Source: Luteimonas_C sp035250245 (GTDB taxonomy: Bacteria > Pseudomonadota > Gammaproteobacteria > Xanthomonadales > Xanthomonadaceae). From it: a DNA stretch of 64,000 nt. Each line of letters opens with the position of its first letter. Positions within the stretch are counted from its first letter, which is position 1. The notes below the pieces were generated by a model, which saw only the letters and a list, made by a program, of their open reading frames with translations, was not told where the DNA came from and did not search any database. The translations under genes were made by a program, and so were the position numbers. This document shows positions 17,016 through 25,124 of the stretch, piece by piece. The stretch lies in NCBI GenBank assembly GCA_035250245.1, contig DATFFH010000002.1, positions 1 through 64,000 on the forward strand, given 5' to 3'.

Positions 17016-17425
17016 GAAACCTTTGGCAACTGCATCCGCAATTGGCGGACGACACCCATCCCCTAGCGACATTCGCGCTATGCGAACTGCGCTTGATGGA
17101 CGACGCCAATTACCCCTGGCTGGTGCTGGTGCCGCGCGTGGCCGACGCGGTGGAATTGATCGATCTGGACACGGCGCAACGGCATGCGCTGACCGACGAG
17201 ATCGACCGCGCCAGCCGCGTTCTGCGGGAAGTGTTCCGTCCCGACAAGCTCAACGTCGCAGCGCTTGGCAACCTGGTGCCGCAGCTGCATGTGCATGTGA
17301 TCGCGCGCTATCGCGAAGACCCGGCCTGGCCGCGCCCGGTATGGGGCACGGCCGCGGCGCTGCATTACGGAGAGGAGGCGCTCATCGAGCGCGTCGGCCG
17401 CTTGCGCGATGCTTTGCAGGCGTAA
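17012..17425 (+). CDS. HIT family protein
   Basis: This 137-residue protein has the histidine-triad fold with PWLVLVPRV and the motif QLHVHVIARY. The first histidine of the canonical H-x-H-x-H is replaced by glutamine, as in a common proteobacterial subgroup; the two remaining histidines include the likely nucleophile. The substrate would be a nucleotidyl compound. It overlaps the dienelactone hydrolase gene by four bases. Confidence 0.88.
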   Translation: MRNLWQLHPQLADDTHPLATFALCELRLMDDANYPWLVLVPRVADAVELIDLDTAQRHALTDEIDRASRVLREVFRPDKLNVAALGNLVPQLHVHVIARYREDPAWPRPVWGTAAALHYGEEALIERVGRLRDALQA

Positions 17426-17429
17426 GCTT

Positions 17430-17672
17430 TCAATCGCAGGGCTCGATGTCGACCAGTACCCCGGCGCCGCTGTTCGCGCCCCAGTGCAACACCCAGCCGT
17501 TGCATTGGTAGATGGTCGTTCCTATCACTCCGCCGACGCCATCGATGTAGGTATATTCGACGCGGTTATGGATGACGCCCGCGATCGGCCGCCCGGCGCA
17601 GACTCCGCAGACCAGCGCGAGCGCAACGGCGGCCGCGGACAATGAAAAACGACGTAGACGAAACAAATGCAT
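17430..17672 (-). CDS. Small secreted protein, DUF6289-like
   Basis: This 80-residue protein has a signal peptide (SAAAVALALVCGVCAG) and a mature part of about 50 residues rich in Gly and aromatic residues, with two cysteines (YQCNGW and EPCD) that could form one disulfide. The pattern resembles small DUF6289 proteins common in this family of bacteria. That name is a recollection, not a match I could test. It converges on the HIT gene with almost no gap. Confidence 0.6.
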   Translation of the reverse strand: MHLFRLRRFSLSAAAVALALVCGVCAGRPIAGVIHNRVEYTYIDGVGGVIGTTIYQCNGWVLHWGANSGAGVLVDIEPCD

Positions 17673-17731
17673 GCGGAGTCCGTAGGAAGGGCCGTGTTCA
17701 ATGCGAACGACGGCGCAATCCAAACGGAAAA

Positions 17732-17760
17732 CGGCCGCAGCGTGGGCCACGCTGCGGCCG
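17732..17760 (-). terminator. Rho-independent terminator after the RDD gene
   Basis: CGGCCGCAGCGTG and CACGCTGCGGCCG form a 13-bp perfect stem with a 3-base loop. On the minus strand the stem is followed by TTTTCCGTTTGG. It lies about 20 bases beyond the stop of the RDD-domain gene and before the small secreted gene. Confidence 0.75.
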
Positions 17761-17782
17761 TTCGATGTTGCGAAGGAAAACG

Positions 17783-18292
17783 TCAGCCGGCCTTGACGAC
17801 CCGGGTTCCTGCGATCAGATCGTGGCCGCAACGGCGATCGGCGCGGAAGATCAGCAGCACGTTGACGAGCGAAATGATCGGGCCGATGAAGGGGATGTTG
17901 CTGGCGACGCCCACCGGCAGATAACGCAAACCGATCAGCTTGCCGAGCGGCGGCTTGTTGCCGGCCAGATCGACGATCTTGATGCCGGTGATGCGCTTGC
18001 CCCAGGTCTGCGCGGTCGCATTGAGCGGCACGCCCTGCACCACCAGGAACACGATGAAGCCGACCGCGGCCCACAGCAACGTGGTGCCCAGGCCGACCTG
18101 TTGCCCCGCCGCGGCGGCAGTCGTGGCGGCCTGCCAATATCCGCCGAAATACATGATCGGCAGCAAAATCACCAACATGATGATGCCGTCGATGAAGGCC
18201 GCGCCCAGGCGCACCCAGCGGCTGGCCAGCTCTTCGCCCGCAGGCTCCGCGATCGCGGCATTCGGACTGCGGTACGGATTCTGTTCTTCCAT
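17783..18292 (-). CDS. RDD family membrane protein
   Basis: This 169-residue protein has the RDD signature with WVRLGAAFIDGIIM at the first membrane segment, a central hydrophobic segment, and TWGKRITGIKIVDLAG. Three to four transmembrane segments are likely. RDD proteins sit in the inner membrane; some have been linked to ion exchange, most are uncharacterised. A strong hairpin terminator follows the gene. Confidence 0.85.
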   Translation of the reverse strand: MEEQNPYRSPNAAIAEPAGEELASRWVRLGAAFIDGIIMLVILLPIMYFGGYWQAATTAAAAGQQVGLGTTLLWAAVGFIVFLVVQGVPLNATAQTWGKRITGIKIVDLAGNKPPLGKLIGLRYLPVGVASNIPFIGPIISLVNVLLIFRADRRCGHDLIAGTRVVKAG

Positions 18293-18419
18293 CGTCGTTT
18301 CCCTCCCAGGAGTTTCGGTGTGGATGCCGGGTCCGCGGCGGATTTCCCCCAGCCGCCCGCGCCCTGGGCGGAGTCTGGCACAGTTCCGTTAGGCCCGAAA
18401 CCGCGATGGGACGAGCGGA

Positions 18420-18989
18420 TCAGGTCCGCGGCAAAGTGACCCCGGTCTGGCCCTGGTACTTGCCGCCGCGGTCCTTGTACGAGGTTTCGCAGACTTCGTC
18501 GGACTGGAAGAACAGCATCTGCGCCACGCCTTCGTTGGCGTAGATCCGCGCGGGCAAGGGCGTGGTGTTGCTGAACTCCAGGGTCACGTGCCCTTCCCAC
18601 TCCGGCTCCAGCGGGGTCACGTTGACGATGATCCCGCAGCGCGCGTAAGTGCTCTTGCCCAGGCACACCACCAGCACATCGCGCGGGATGCGGAAATATT
18701 CGACCGTGCGTGCCAGCGCGAACGAGTTCGGCGGGATGATGCAGACGTCGGATTCGATATCGACGAAGCTGCCGCTGTCGAAATGCTTGGGATCGACGAT
18801 GGTCGAGTTGATGTTGGTGAACACCTTGAACTCGCGCGAGCAGCGCACGTCGTAGCCGTAGCTGGAGGTGCCGTAGCTGACGATGCGGTGGCCATCGGCG
18901 GCATGCTTGACCTGGCCGGGTTCGAACGGCTCGATCATGGCTTGCTGTTCCACCATCCGCCGTATCCAGCGGTCGCTCTTGATGCTCAT
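18420..18989 (-). CDS. dcd: dCTP deaminase
   Basis: This 189-residue protein matches the trimeric dCTP deaminase that supplies dUTP for thymidylate synthesis. It has the start MSIKSDRWIRRM, GTSSYGYDVRCS, FVDIESDVCIIPPNSFAL, GKSTYARCGIIVNVTPLEPEWEG with the catalytic glutamate, and C-terminal KDRGGKYQGQTGVTLPR. The length is exactly that of the family. A single GTAG repeat lies 29 bases upstream of the start. Confidence 0.96.
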   Translation of the reverse strand: MSIKSDRWIRRMVEQQAMIEPFEPGQVKHAADGHRIVSYGTSSYGYDVRCSREFKVFTNINSTIVDPKHFDSGSFVDIESDVCIIPPNSFALARTVEYFRIPRDVLVVCLGKSTYARCGIIVNVTPLEPEWEGHVTLEFSNTTPLPARIYANEGVAQMLFFQSDEVCETSYKDRGGKYQGQTGVTLPRT

Positions 18990-19017
18990 GCGGGGTTCCT
19001 GAAGGGTTGTTCGCATT

Positions 19018-19040
19018 GTAGAGCGGAGCTTGCTCCGCTG
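19018..19040. repeat. Single GTAGAGCGGAGC palindrome (type B)
   Basis: GTAGAGCGGAGCTTGCTCCGC followed by TG is a lone copy of the unit found as an inverted pair at 50662. It lies in the leader of dcd. Confidence 0.75.
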
Positions 19041-19058
19041 CCTTTGTTTTGCTGGTCT

Positions 19059-19157
19059 CCTTCCCCTTCAAGGGGAAGGCTGGGATGGGGATGGGTTCGA
19101 GTCGCGACGCAAAACGCAAACCCATCCCCACCCAACCCTCCCCTTGAAGGGGAGGGC
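19059..19157. repeat. Long inverted repeat, CCTTCCCCTTCAAGGGGAAGG family
   Basis: Outer arms CCTTCCCCTTCAAGGGGAAG and CCTCCCCTTGAAGGGGAGG are each palindromic. Inside them GGGATGGGGATGGGTT pairs with AACCCATCCCCACCC. The whole 99 bases could fold into one long imperfect hairpin between dcd and apbC. Confidence 0.8.
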
Positions 19158-19160
19158 TTT

Positions 19161-20021
19161 TTAAAGCAGGGACGCGGAGATCGGCATCGGCGCCCGCGGC
19201 CTGGCTTCCAGCGCCGCGGCCAACCGGCGTGCGGTTTCCCGGTAGGCCTGCGCGGCCGCGGAATCAGGCGCAGCGGCCACGATCGGAACCCCGGCGTCGC
19301 CCTGCTCGCGGATCGCGATTTCCAGCGGCAATGAACCGAGCAGCGGCACGCCGTATTGCGCGGCCATCTTCTCGCCGCCGCCGGAGCCGAAGATATGTTC
19401 GGCGTGGCCGCAGTTCGAGCACACGTGCACCGCCATGTTCTCGATCAGGCCCAGCACCGGCACCTGGACTTTCTCGAACATCTTCAGCGCCTTCTTGGCA
19501 TCGAGCGTGGCGATGTCCTGCGGCGTGGTCACGATCACCGCGCCGGCGACCGGGATCTTCTGCGACAGCGTCAATTGGATGTCGCCTGTACCCGGCGGCA
19601 GATCGACGATCAGATAATCCAGATCGCCCCACAGCGTTTCGCCGAAGAGCTGGGTCAGGGCCGAGGTGGCCATCGGCCCGCGCCAGATCATCGGCGTGTC
19701 CTGGTCGACCAGCAGGCCGATCGACATCGCCTCGATGCCGTGGGCGCGCATCGGTTCGATCGACTTGCCGTCCGGGCTGTCGGGCCGGCCGGACAGGCCC
19801 AGCATGGCCGGCACGCTGGGGCCGTAAATGTCGGCGTCCAGGATCCCGACCCGGGCGCCTTCCGATTGCAAGGCCAGGGCCAGATTGACCGCGGTGGTCG
19901 ATTTGCCTACGCCGCCCTTGCCGGAGGCCACGGCGATCACGTTGCGGACGCGGGGGGATGGGGAGACGTTGGGCTGCACCGCATGCGCGTGGATGCGGGG
20001 TTTCGAGGGATTTTGCTGCAT
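19161..20021 (-). CDS. apbC: Iron-sulfur cluster carrier protein ApbC (Mrp)
   Basis: This 286-residue P-loop ATPase of the Mrp/NBP35 family carries Fe-S clusters to target apoproteins. It shows the deviant Walker A VASGKGGVGKST, LDADIYGPSVPAMLG, MSIGLL...IWRGPM, DLPPGTGD, and the cluster-binding CSNCGH pair. The usual N-terminal DUF59 domain is absent; the protein begins shortly before the ATPase domain. The ATG at 20021 is used (a GTG two codons upstream is possible). Confidence 0.93.
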   Translation of the reverse strand: MQQNPSKPRIHAHAVQPNVSPSPRVRNVIAVASGKGGVGKSTTAVNLALALQSEGARVGILDADIYGPSVPAMLGLSGRPDSPDGKSIEPMRAHGIEAMSIGLLVDQDTPMIWRGPMATSALTQLFGETLWGDLDYLIVDLPPGTGDIQLTLSQKIPVAGAVIVTTPQDIATLDAKKALKMFEKVQVPVLGLIENMAVHVCSNCGHAEHIFGSGGGEKMAAQYGVPLLGSLPLEIAIREQGDAGVPIVAAAPDSAAAQAYRETARRLAAALEARPRAPMPISASLL

Positions 20022-20147
20022 ACGCACAGTTTACGCTCCTGCGCCGGCAGCCGGACGGACCGGTCATTCGGACTTAACGCCCAGGTGCTAGTTTTCAAGC
20101 CCGCGCCTGGGATGCACGCCCCGTTCCGCCGACAAACAGGAGATGCC

Positions 20148-20588
20148 ATGAAGATCGTGACCAGCCTCAGCTTCCGCGGCGAATGCCGCGAAGCTTTCGA
20201 GTTCTACGCCAAAGTCCTCGGCGGCAAGATCACCGCCGCCTACGCGTACGGCGACGGGCCGCCCGAGATGAGCGGCGATCCCAAATATAAAGACTGGCTG
20301 ATGCACTGCTGGCTGGAAGTCGGCGACCAGGCTTTGATGGGCGCGGACATGGACACCGCATGGGCGCCCAACATCGAAAAACCCAAGAACGGGTTCGACG
20401 TCACCCTGCATACGGACAGCGCCGAGCAGGCGCGCCGCTGGTTCGATGCGTTGAAGGAGGGCGGCAAAGTCGTCATGGATTTCGCCGAAACCTTCTGGTC
20501 GCCGGGCTACGGCAGCCTGGTCGACAGGTTCGGGGTGCCGTGGATGGTGAACACGATCCCGGGCGAGGGTTGGAAGCCGGCAGGCTGA
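20148..20588 (+). CDS. VOC (glyoxalase/bleomycin-resistance fold) protein, PhnB-like
   Basis: This 146-residue protein has the PhnB-type VOC fold: start VTSLSFRGECREAFEFYAKVLGG, ALMGAD, a repeat of the beta-alpha-beta unit, and the end WSPGYGSLVDRFGVPWMVNT. A clear AGGAG site precedes the ATG. PhnB-like proteins have no established reaction; metal binding is possible. Confidence 0.88.
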   Translation: MKIVTSLSFRGECREAFEFYAKVLGGKITAAYAYGDGPPEMSGDPKYKDWLMHCWLEVGDQALMGADMDTAWAPNIEKPKNGFDVTLHTDSAEQARRWFDALKEGGKVVMDFAETFWSPGYGSLVDRFGVPWMVNTIPGEGWKPAG

Positions 20589-20741
20589 CGGCATCGGGGC
20601 GCCTGCGACCGGCCTTGAAGGGCGGCTGTCCAAGCCGCGCCCAAGAGGCCGTCGTGACCGCCCATACGCCGGCGAATCGGGTATAAATCGGCCATCCGGA
20701 AGGCATCCGCCGCCCGGCAACGGCATTCCTGGAGGGGAATC

Positions 20742-21167
20742 ATGCGTATCCGACTGTTCGTCCTGGCTTTGGCGCTGCTGCCGGTGGCCGCTTTCGCTCA
20801 AAACTCGCCGGTGGGCCGCTGGAAGACCATCGACGACGAGACCGGCAAGGTGAAATCGATCGTCGAAGTCACCGAGACCAACGGCACGCTGCAGGGCAAG
20901 GTCGTCGAGATCCTGCAATCCGACCGCGGCCCGAACCCGGTCTGCGACAAGTGCGAGGGCGCCAACAAGAACAAGCCGGTCAAGGGCATGACCATCCTCT
21001 GGGGCCTGAAGAAGGACGGCAACCAATGGAGCGGCGGCACGGTGCTCGATCCGGCCAAGGGCAAGACCTACAAGTCCAAGGTCAAGCTGATCGACGGCGG
21101 CAAGAAGCTCGGCATGTCCGGCTGCATCGCTTTCATCTGCCGCGAGCAGGTGTGGGTACGCGAGTAA
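20742..21167 (+). CDS. DUF2147 domain-containing exported protein
   Basis: This 141-residue protein has a signal peptide (LFVLALALLPVAAFA) and the DUF2147 pattern: PVGRWKTIDDETGKVKSIVEV, then a CDKCEG pair, GMTILWGLKKDG, VLDPAKGKTYKSKVKL and GCIAFICREQVW. A strong GGAGGGG ribosome site precedes the ATG. The family is periplasmic and of unknown function, often lipocalin-like. Confidence 0.88.
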   Translation: MRIRLFVLALALLPVAAFAQNSPVGRWKTIDDETGKVKSIVEVTETNGTLQGKVVEILQSDRGPNPVCDKCEGANKNKPVKGMTILWGLKKDGNQWSGGTVLDPAKGKTYKSKVKLIDGGKKLGMSGCIAFICREQVWVRE

Positions 21168-21180
21168 CTCGCCTTTGAGC

Positions 21181-21352
21181 CCCTCTCCCCGCGGGAGAGG
21201 GGTTGGGGTGAGGGTTCGGCGGAGCGAGGCTCTCTATGATCGCGATCAAGTAATACGCTAGCTCCCGATCATCAATTCGTTCGACAAACCGACATCACTC
21301 CGCCGAACCCTCATCCGGCGCTGCGCGCCACCTTCTCCCGGCGGGAGAAGGG
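21181..21352. repeat. Composite inverted element with CCTCTCCC / GGGTTCGGCG arms
   Basis: The left arm reads CCCTCTCCCCGCGGGAGAGG then GTTGGGGTGAGGGTTCGGCG; the right arm is a diverged complement (CGCCGAACCCTCATCCGG ... CTTCTCCCGGCGGGAGAAGG). About 70 bases lie between. It is the same element as at 40087 in the opposite order of arms, placed here just upstream of metG. Confidence 0.8.
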
Positions 21353-21401
21353 AAAAGCAGTCCCCATGCGATAATCGCAGGCCGTCTCCCGCGACATCGC
21401 C

Positions 21402-23486
21402 ATGCCCCGCAATATCGCCGTCTCCTGCGCCCTGCCCTACGCCAACGGGCAGCTCCATCTCGGCCACCTGGTCGGCTACATCCAAGGCGACATCTGGACC
21501 CGGGCGCGGCGCATGGCCGGCGATACGGTCCGCTTCGTCTGCGCGGACGACACCCACGGCACACCGATCATGCTGGCCGCGGAAAAGGCCGGCTCCACGC
21601 CGGAAGCCTTCATTGCCGGCATCCAGTCCGACCACGAGCGCGACTTCGCCGCCTTCGGCGTGGCTTTCGACCATTACGGCTCGACCCACTCGGCCGCCAA
21701 CCGCGCGCTGACCGAAGCGATCTACGCCAAGCTCGACAACAGCGGCCACATCGCCCGCCGTTCGGTGGCGCAGTTCTACGACCCGGCCAAGGGCATGTTC
21801 CTGCCCGATCGTTACGTGAAAGGCATCTGCCCGAATTGCGGCACGCCGGACCAGTACGGCGACAACTGCGAGAACTGCGGCGCAACCTATGCCGCCACCG
21901 AACTGAAGGAGCCGCGCTCGGTGGTCAGCGGCGCCACGCCGGAGTTGCGCGAGTCGGAGCATTTCTTCTTCGAAGTCGGCCATTTCGACGCATTCCTGCG
22001 GCAGTGGCTGTCCGGCGACGTCGCCGTGCCGGGCGTGAAAGCCAAGCTGCAGGAATGGCTGGACGGCGAAGGCGGCTTGCGCGCCTGGGACATTTCGCGC
22101 GACGCGCCCTACTTCGGCTTCCAGATTCCGGGGCATCCGGGCAAATACCTGTACGTGTGGCTGGACGCGCCGATCGGCTACCTGGCCGCGCTGCAGGAAC
22201 TGGGCGAACGCGAAGGCTTCAACCTGTTCGACTACCTGGCCCACGACAGCACGGCCGAGCTACACCACTTCATCGGCAAGGACATCGTCAATTTCCACGG
22301 CCTGTTCTGGCCTGCGGTGCTGCACGGCGCGGGCATGCGCGCGCCGACGCGGTTGCACGTGAACGGCTATCTGACCGTCGACGGCGCCAAGATGTCCAAG
22401 TCGCGCGGCACCTTCGTGATGGCGCGCACCTATCTCGATGCCGGCTTGAATCCGCAAGCACTGCGCTATTACTTCGCGGCGAAGTCATCGGGCGGCGTCG
22501 ACGACCTCGACTTGAACCTGTCGGATTTCGTCGCCCGCGTGAACGCCGACCTGGTCGGCAAATTCGTCAACCTGGCCAGCCGCTGCGCCGGCTTCGTCGA
22601 AAAGCGTTTCGACGGACGTCTGGCGGACCGTTTGCCGGATGCCGAAACCTACACGCGCTTCGTGGCCGCGCTGGCGCCGATCCGCGAGGCTTACGAGCGC
22701 AACGATCCGGCCAGCGTGCTGCGCCAGGCGATGGCCCTGGCCGACGAAGCCAATCGCTACATCGACGAGCGCAAGCCTTGGGTGATCGCCAAGCAGGAAG
22801 GCGCGGACGCCGAACTGCAGGCGGTGTGCACGCAGGGCTTGAACCTGTTCCGCGTCATCGCCGCCGCATTGAAGCCGGTACTGCCGGAAACGGCTGGCCA
22901 GATCGAGGTGTTCATGGATGCGCCCATCGACAGTTGGAGCGATCTGGACGCGCCGCTGCTGGGCCACCGCATCAAGGCTTATTCGCCGCTGTTCACCCGT
23001 ATAGACCCCAAACAGATCGAACACATGGTCGATGCCAGCAAAGACACCCTCGCCGCTCCTGTGGGAGGGGCTTCAGCCCCGACTCAAGGTCGCGGCAATG
23101 CGCAGGAAAGCGTCGCGGCTAAAGCCGCTCCCGCAAAAGCAGCGGATGCGGACGGCTACATCGGCATCGATGATTTCGCCAAGCTCGACCTGCGCATCGG
23201 CAAAGTGGTCACCTGCGAATTCGTCGAAGGCTCGGACAAGCTGCTGCGCTTCGAACTGGACGCGGGCGAACTGGGCAAGCGCCAGATCTTCTCCGGCATC
23301 CGCGGCAGCTACGCCGAGCCGGAGAAGCTGGTTGGCCGCAGCGTGGTCTTCATCGCCAACCTGGCGCCGCGCAAGATGCGCTTCGGCGTGAGCGAAGGCA
23401 TGATCCTGTCGGCCGGCTTCGACGGCGGCGGCTTGTCGCTGCTGGATGCGGACGACGGCGCGCAGCCGGGCATGCCGGTGAGGTGA
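21402..23486 (+). CDS. metG: Methionine--tRNA ligase
   Basis: This 694-residue protein is a full MetRS. The catalytic Rossmann domain has PYANGQLHLGHLVGY (HLGH at 19-22) and K330MSKS334; the four-cysteine zinc knuckle is CPNCG...CENCG near residue 145. Then come the anticodon-binding helical domain and a C-terminal EMAP/Arc1p-like tRNA-binding and dimerisation domain (LDLRIGKVVTCEFVEGSDKLL...). The linker before this last domain, residues about 554-578, is encoded by an inverted REP-type repeat. Confidence 0.97.
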   Translation: MPRNIAVSCALPYANGQLHLGHLVGYIQGDIWTRARRMAGDTVRFVCADDTHGTPIMLAAEKAGSTPEAFIAGIQSDHERDFAAFGVAFDHYGSTHSAANRALTEAIYAKLDNSGHIARRSVAQFYDPAKGMFLPDRYVKGICPNCGTPDQYGDNCENCGATYAATELKEPRSVVSGATPELRESEHFFFEVGHFDAFLRQWLSGDVAVPGVKAKLQEWLDGEGGLRAWDISRDAPYFGFQIPGHPGKYLYVWLDAPIGYLAALQELGEREGFNLFDYLAHDSTAELHHFIGKDIVNFHGLFWPAVLHGAGMRAPTRLHVNGYLTVDGAKMSKSRGTFVMARTYLDAGLNPQALRYYFAAKSSGGVDDLDLNLSDFVARVNADLVGKFVNLASRCAGFVEKRFDGRLADRLPDAETYTRFVAALAPIREAYERNDPASVLRQAMALADEANRYIDERKPWVIAKQEGADAELQAVCTQGLNLFRVIAAALKPVLPETAGQIEVFMDAPIDSWSDLDAPLLGHRIKAYSPLFTRIDPKQIEHMVDASKDTLAAPVGGASAPTQGRGNAQESVAAKAAPAKAADADGYIGIDDFAKLDLRIGKVVTCEFVEGSDKLLRFELDAGELGKRQIFSGIRGSYAEPEKLVGRSVVFIANLAPRKMRFGVSEGMILSAGFDGGGLSLLDADDGAQPGMPVR
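23061..23134. repeat. REP-like inverted pair inside metG
   Basis: GTGGGAGGGGCTTCAGCCCC and GTCGCGGCTAAAGCCGCTCCC are inverted relatives of the type C repeat. They lie in frame within the metG coding sequence and encode the Ala/Gly-rich linker between the anticodon-binding and C-terminal tRNA-binding domains. Confidence 0.85.
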
Positions 23487-23504
23487 TTTCGCTCGCCGCT
23501 CTTC

Positions 23505-23595
23505 GTAGGAGCGGCTTTAGCCGCGAGCTTTTTTCTTGAAATCGCTGCAATGCCGCGGTTTGAGAGAAAGAGCTCGCGGCTAAAGCCGCTCCTAC
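23505..23595. repeat. GTAGGAGCGGCTTTAGCCGC repeat pair (type C)
   Basis: A perfect inverted pair of the 26-base unit extended by GAGCTTT on one side and AAAGAGCTC on the other, about 35 bases apart, between metG and the ferredoxin gene. The right-hand CTAC lies 30 bases before the next start codon. Confidence 0.88.
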
Positions 23596-23624
23596 GAAGA
23601 GCAACTGGGTTGTATTGTGCCGCC

Positions 23625-24038
23625 ATGCCCGTCGACCTGACCGAACGCCTGGACCGCCTGCTGCCGCAAACCCAATGCGGCCAATGCGGCTACGACGGCT
23701 GCCGTCCGTACGCGGAAGCGATGGCGCGCGGCGAAGCGGACATCGACCGCTGCCCACCCGGCGGCGATGCGGGTGTACGTGCGCTGGCCAAACTGCTGGA
23801 ACTCCCGCCCAAGCCCTACGACCGCAGCCGCGGCGCGCACAAGCCGGCGCAAGTCGCCGTGGTCGTGGAAGCCGACTGCATCGGTTGCACCAAGTGCATC
23901 CAAGCCTGTCCGGTTGACGCCATCGTCGGCGCCTCGAAATACATGCATGCGGTGATCGAACCGCTATGCACAGGCTGCGAGCTTTGCGTGCCGGCGTGCC
24001 CGGTGGATTGCATCGTGATGCTGCCGGCCGGTTCGTAG
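23625..24038 (+). CDS. RnfB/RsxB-like ferredoxin without membrane anchor
   Basis: This 137-residue protein has an N-terminal Fe-S segment of the RnfB kind (TQCGQCGYDGC...RCPPGG, the 4Fe-4S 'Fer4_15' domain) followed by two 4Fe-4S ferredoxin motifs (CIGCTKCIQACP and CTGCELCVPACP). Full RnfB proteins start with a membrane helix, which is absent, and no other rnf/rsx genes are adjacent. It is probably a soluble electron carrier; the partner is unknown. Confidence 0.85.
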   Translation: MPVDLTERLDRLLPQTQCGQCGYDGCRPYAEAMARGEADIDRCPPGGDAGVRALAKLLELPPKPYDRSRGAHKPAQVAVVVEADCIGCTKCIQACPVDAIVGASKYMHAVIEPLCTGCELCVPACPVDCIVMLPAGS

Positions 24039-24078
24039 GGTGTCATCCGCAGCCGAAAGGCAGCGACACAAGCTTTTC

Positions 24079-24152
24079 GTAGAGTCGAGCCTTGCTCGAC
24101 TGCTTTTCTCTCGATGCCGACCCAAGAGCAGTCGAGCAAGGCTCGACTCTAC
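24079..24152. repeat. GTAG-bounded palindromic repeat pair (type A variant CCTTGCTCGA)
   Basis: An inverted pair of GTAGAGTCGAGCCTTGCTCGA units between converging genes. The extra T makes it the same subtype as the copy at 32757. Confidence 0.85.
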
Positions 24153-24164
24153 AAAAAGCGGCGG

Positions 24165-25124
24165 CTATTTGCAGGCCGAGCAGATTCGTTCGATGGTGTA
24201 GCCCTTCCCGCGGAGCTTGTCGACCACGCCGTCCTTGCCCAGCAGGTGCATCGCACCGACCACCACCAGGGTATTGTCGGTGCCCGGTTCGGCCAGGCGC
24301 TGTTCGATCTGGGGCACCCAGCGGTCGTTTCGTTCCACGTTGATCGTGCGGTAGGTCACCGGCGTCTTGCGCTGCATGTCCACCCGCAGCTTTTCGTCCA
24401 GGTTCTTGAGATCGCCGCGCTTCCACCAATCGTGCATCTCGAGCAAATCACCCAAGGCTTCCTGCGGATCCTGCAGCAGTTCGTCCAGGCTGGACACCTG
24501 CTCGTTCATCGGCATCGAATCCAGCGCCTGGATCTGGTCGTCGACCGTCTCCAATCCGGCGACCGCCTTCTGCGCCGCGGCCGCGCGTTGCATCAGGTTG
24601 GCGTCCAGGCCCTGCTCCTGGCGGAAACCCATGGCCTGGGTCATGCCCAGCACCAGCGACAGGTTCACCGCCCACGGCTCCACGTGTTCCACCTTGGCCA
24701 CGGAACCGTCGCTGACCGCCAGCAATTTTTCCAAACGATCCAGCGTAGCCTTCGGCAGCACCTGGCTGAGCGTGCGACCGTCGGCGTAACCGGTCGCCTG
24801 CTGGAATTTCTGGGCCGTCTCCGGGGTTCCCAGGCTCGACGGCTCGACTTCGAAAACCACCGTCTTGGCGTCGTCGAAAGCGGCGTCGATGTCTTTGGAC
24901 AAGGGATAGTCGTCGGGCTTGAGCAGATGGAACGATCCCAACAGATACACCGCGTTGTCGGCGTCGGAGACTTTCCACAACAACGGAATCTGCACGCTCG
25001 AGGTTTTCGATGCAGCCGATGCCTTGGCGCCGCCGTCCGCGTGCGCCAACGCGATCCAGGCGGCCGCCGCGCAACACAACGACAGCAGCATCAGCGGCCT
25101 GGACGGTTTCATGCGGATCCTCAT
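24165..25124 (-). CDS. TraB/GumN family protein, exported
   Basis: This 319-residue protein has a signal peptide (residues 1-28) and the TraB/GumN (ChaN-like erythromycin-esterase-related) fold: LWKVSDADNAVYLLGSFHLL near residue 45, FEVEPSS, then the C-terminal VVVGAMHLLGKDGVVDKLRGKGY with the paired GxxH motif. Family members are proposed metal-dependent hydrolases. Its ATG overlaps the stop of the upstream DUF1684 gene (ATGA), indicating translational coupling. Confidence 0.83.
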   Translation of the reverse strand: MRIRMKPSRPLMLLSLCCAAAAWIALAHADGGAKASAASKTSSVQIPLLWKVSDADNAVYLLGSFHLLKPDDYPLSKDIDAAFDDAKTVVFEVEPSSLGTPETAQKFQQATGYADGRTLSQVLPKATLDRLEKLLAVSDGSVAKVEHVEPWAVNLSLVLGMTQAMGFRQEQGLDANLMQRAAAAQKAVAGLETVDDQIQALDSMPMNEQVSSLDELLQDPQEALGDLLEMHDWWKRGDLKNLDEKLRVDMQRKTPVTYRTINVERNDRWVPQIEQRLAEPGTDNTLVVVGAMHLLGKDGVVDKLRGKGYTIERICSACK

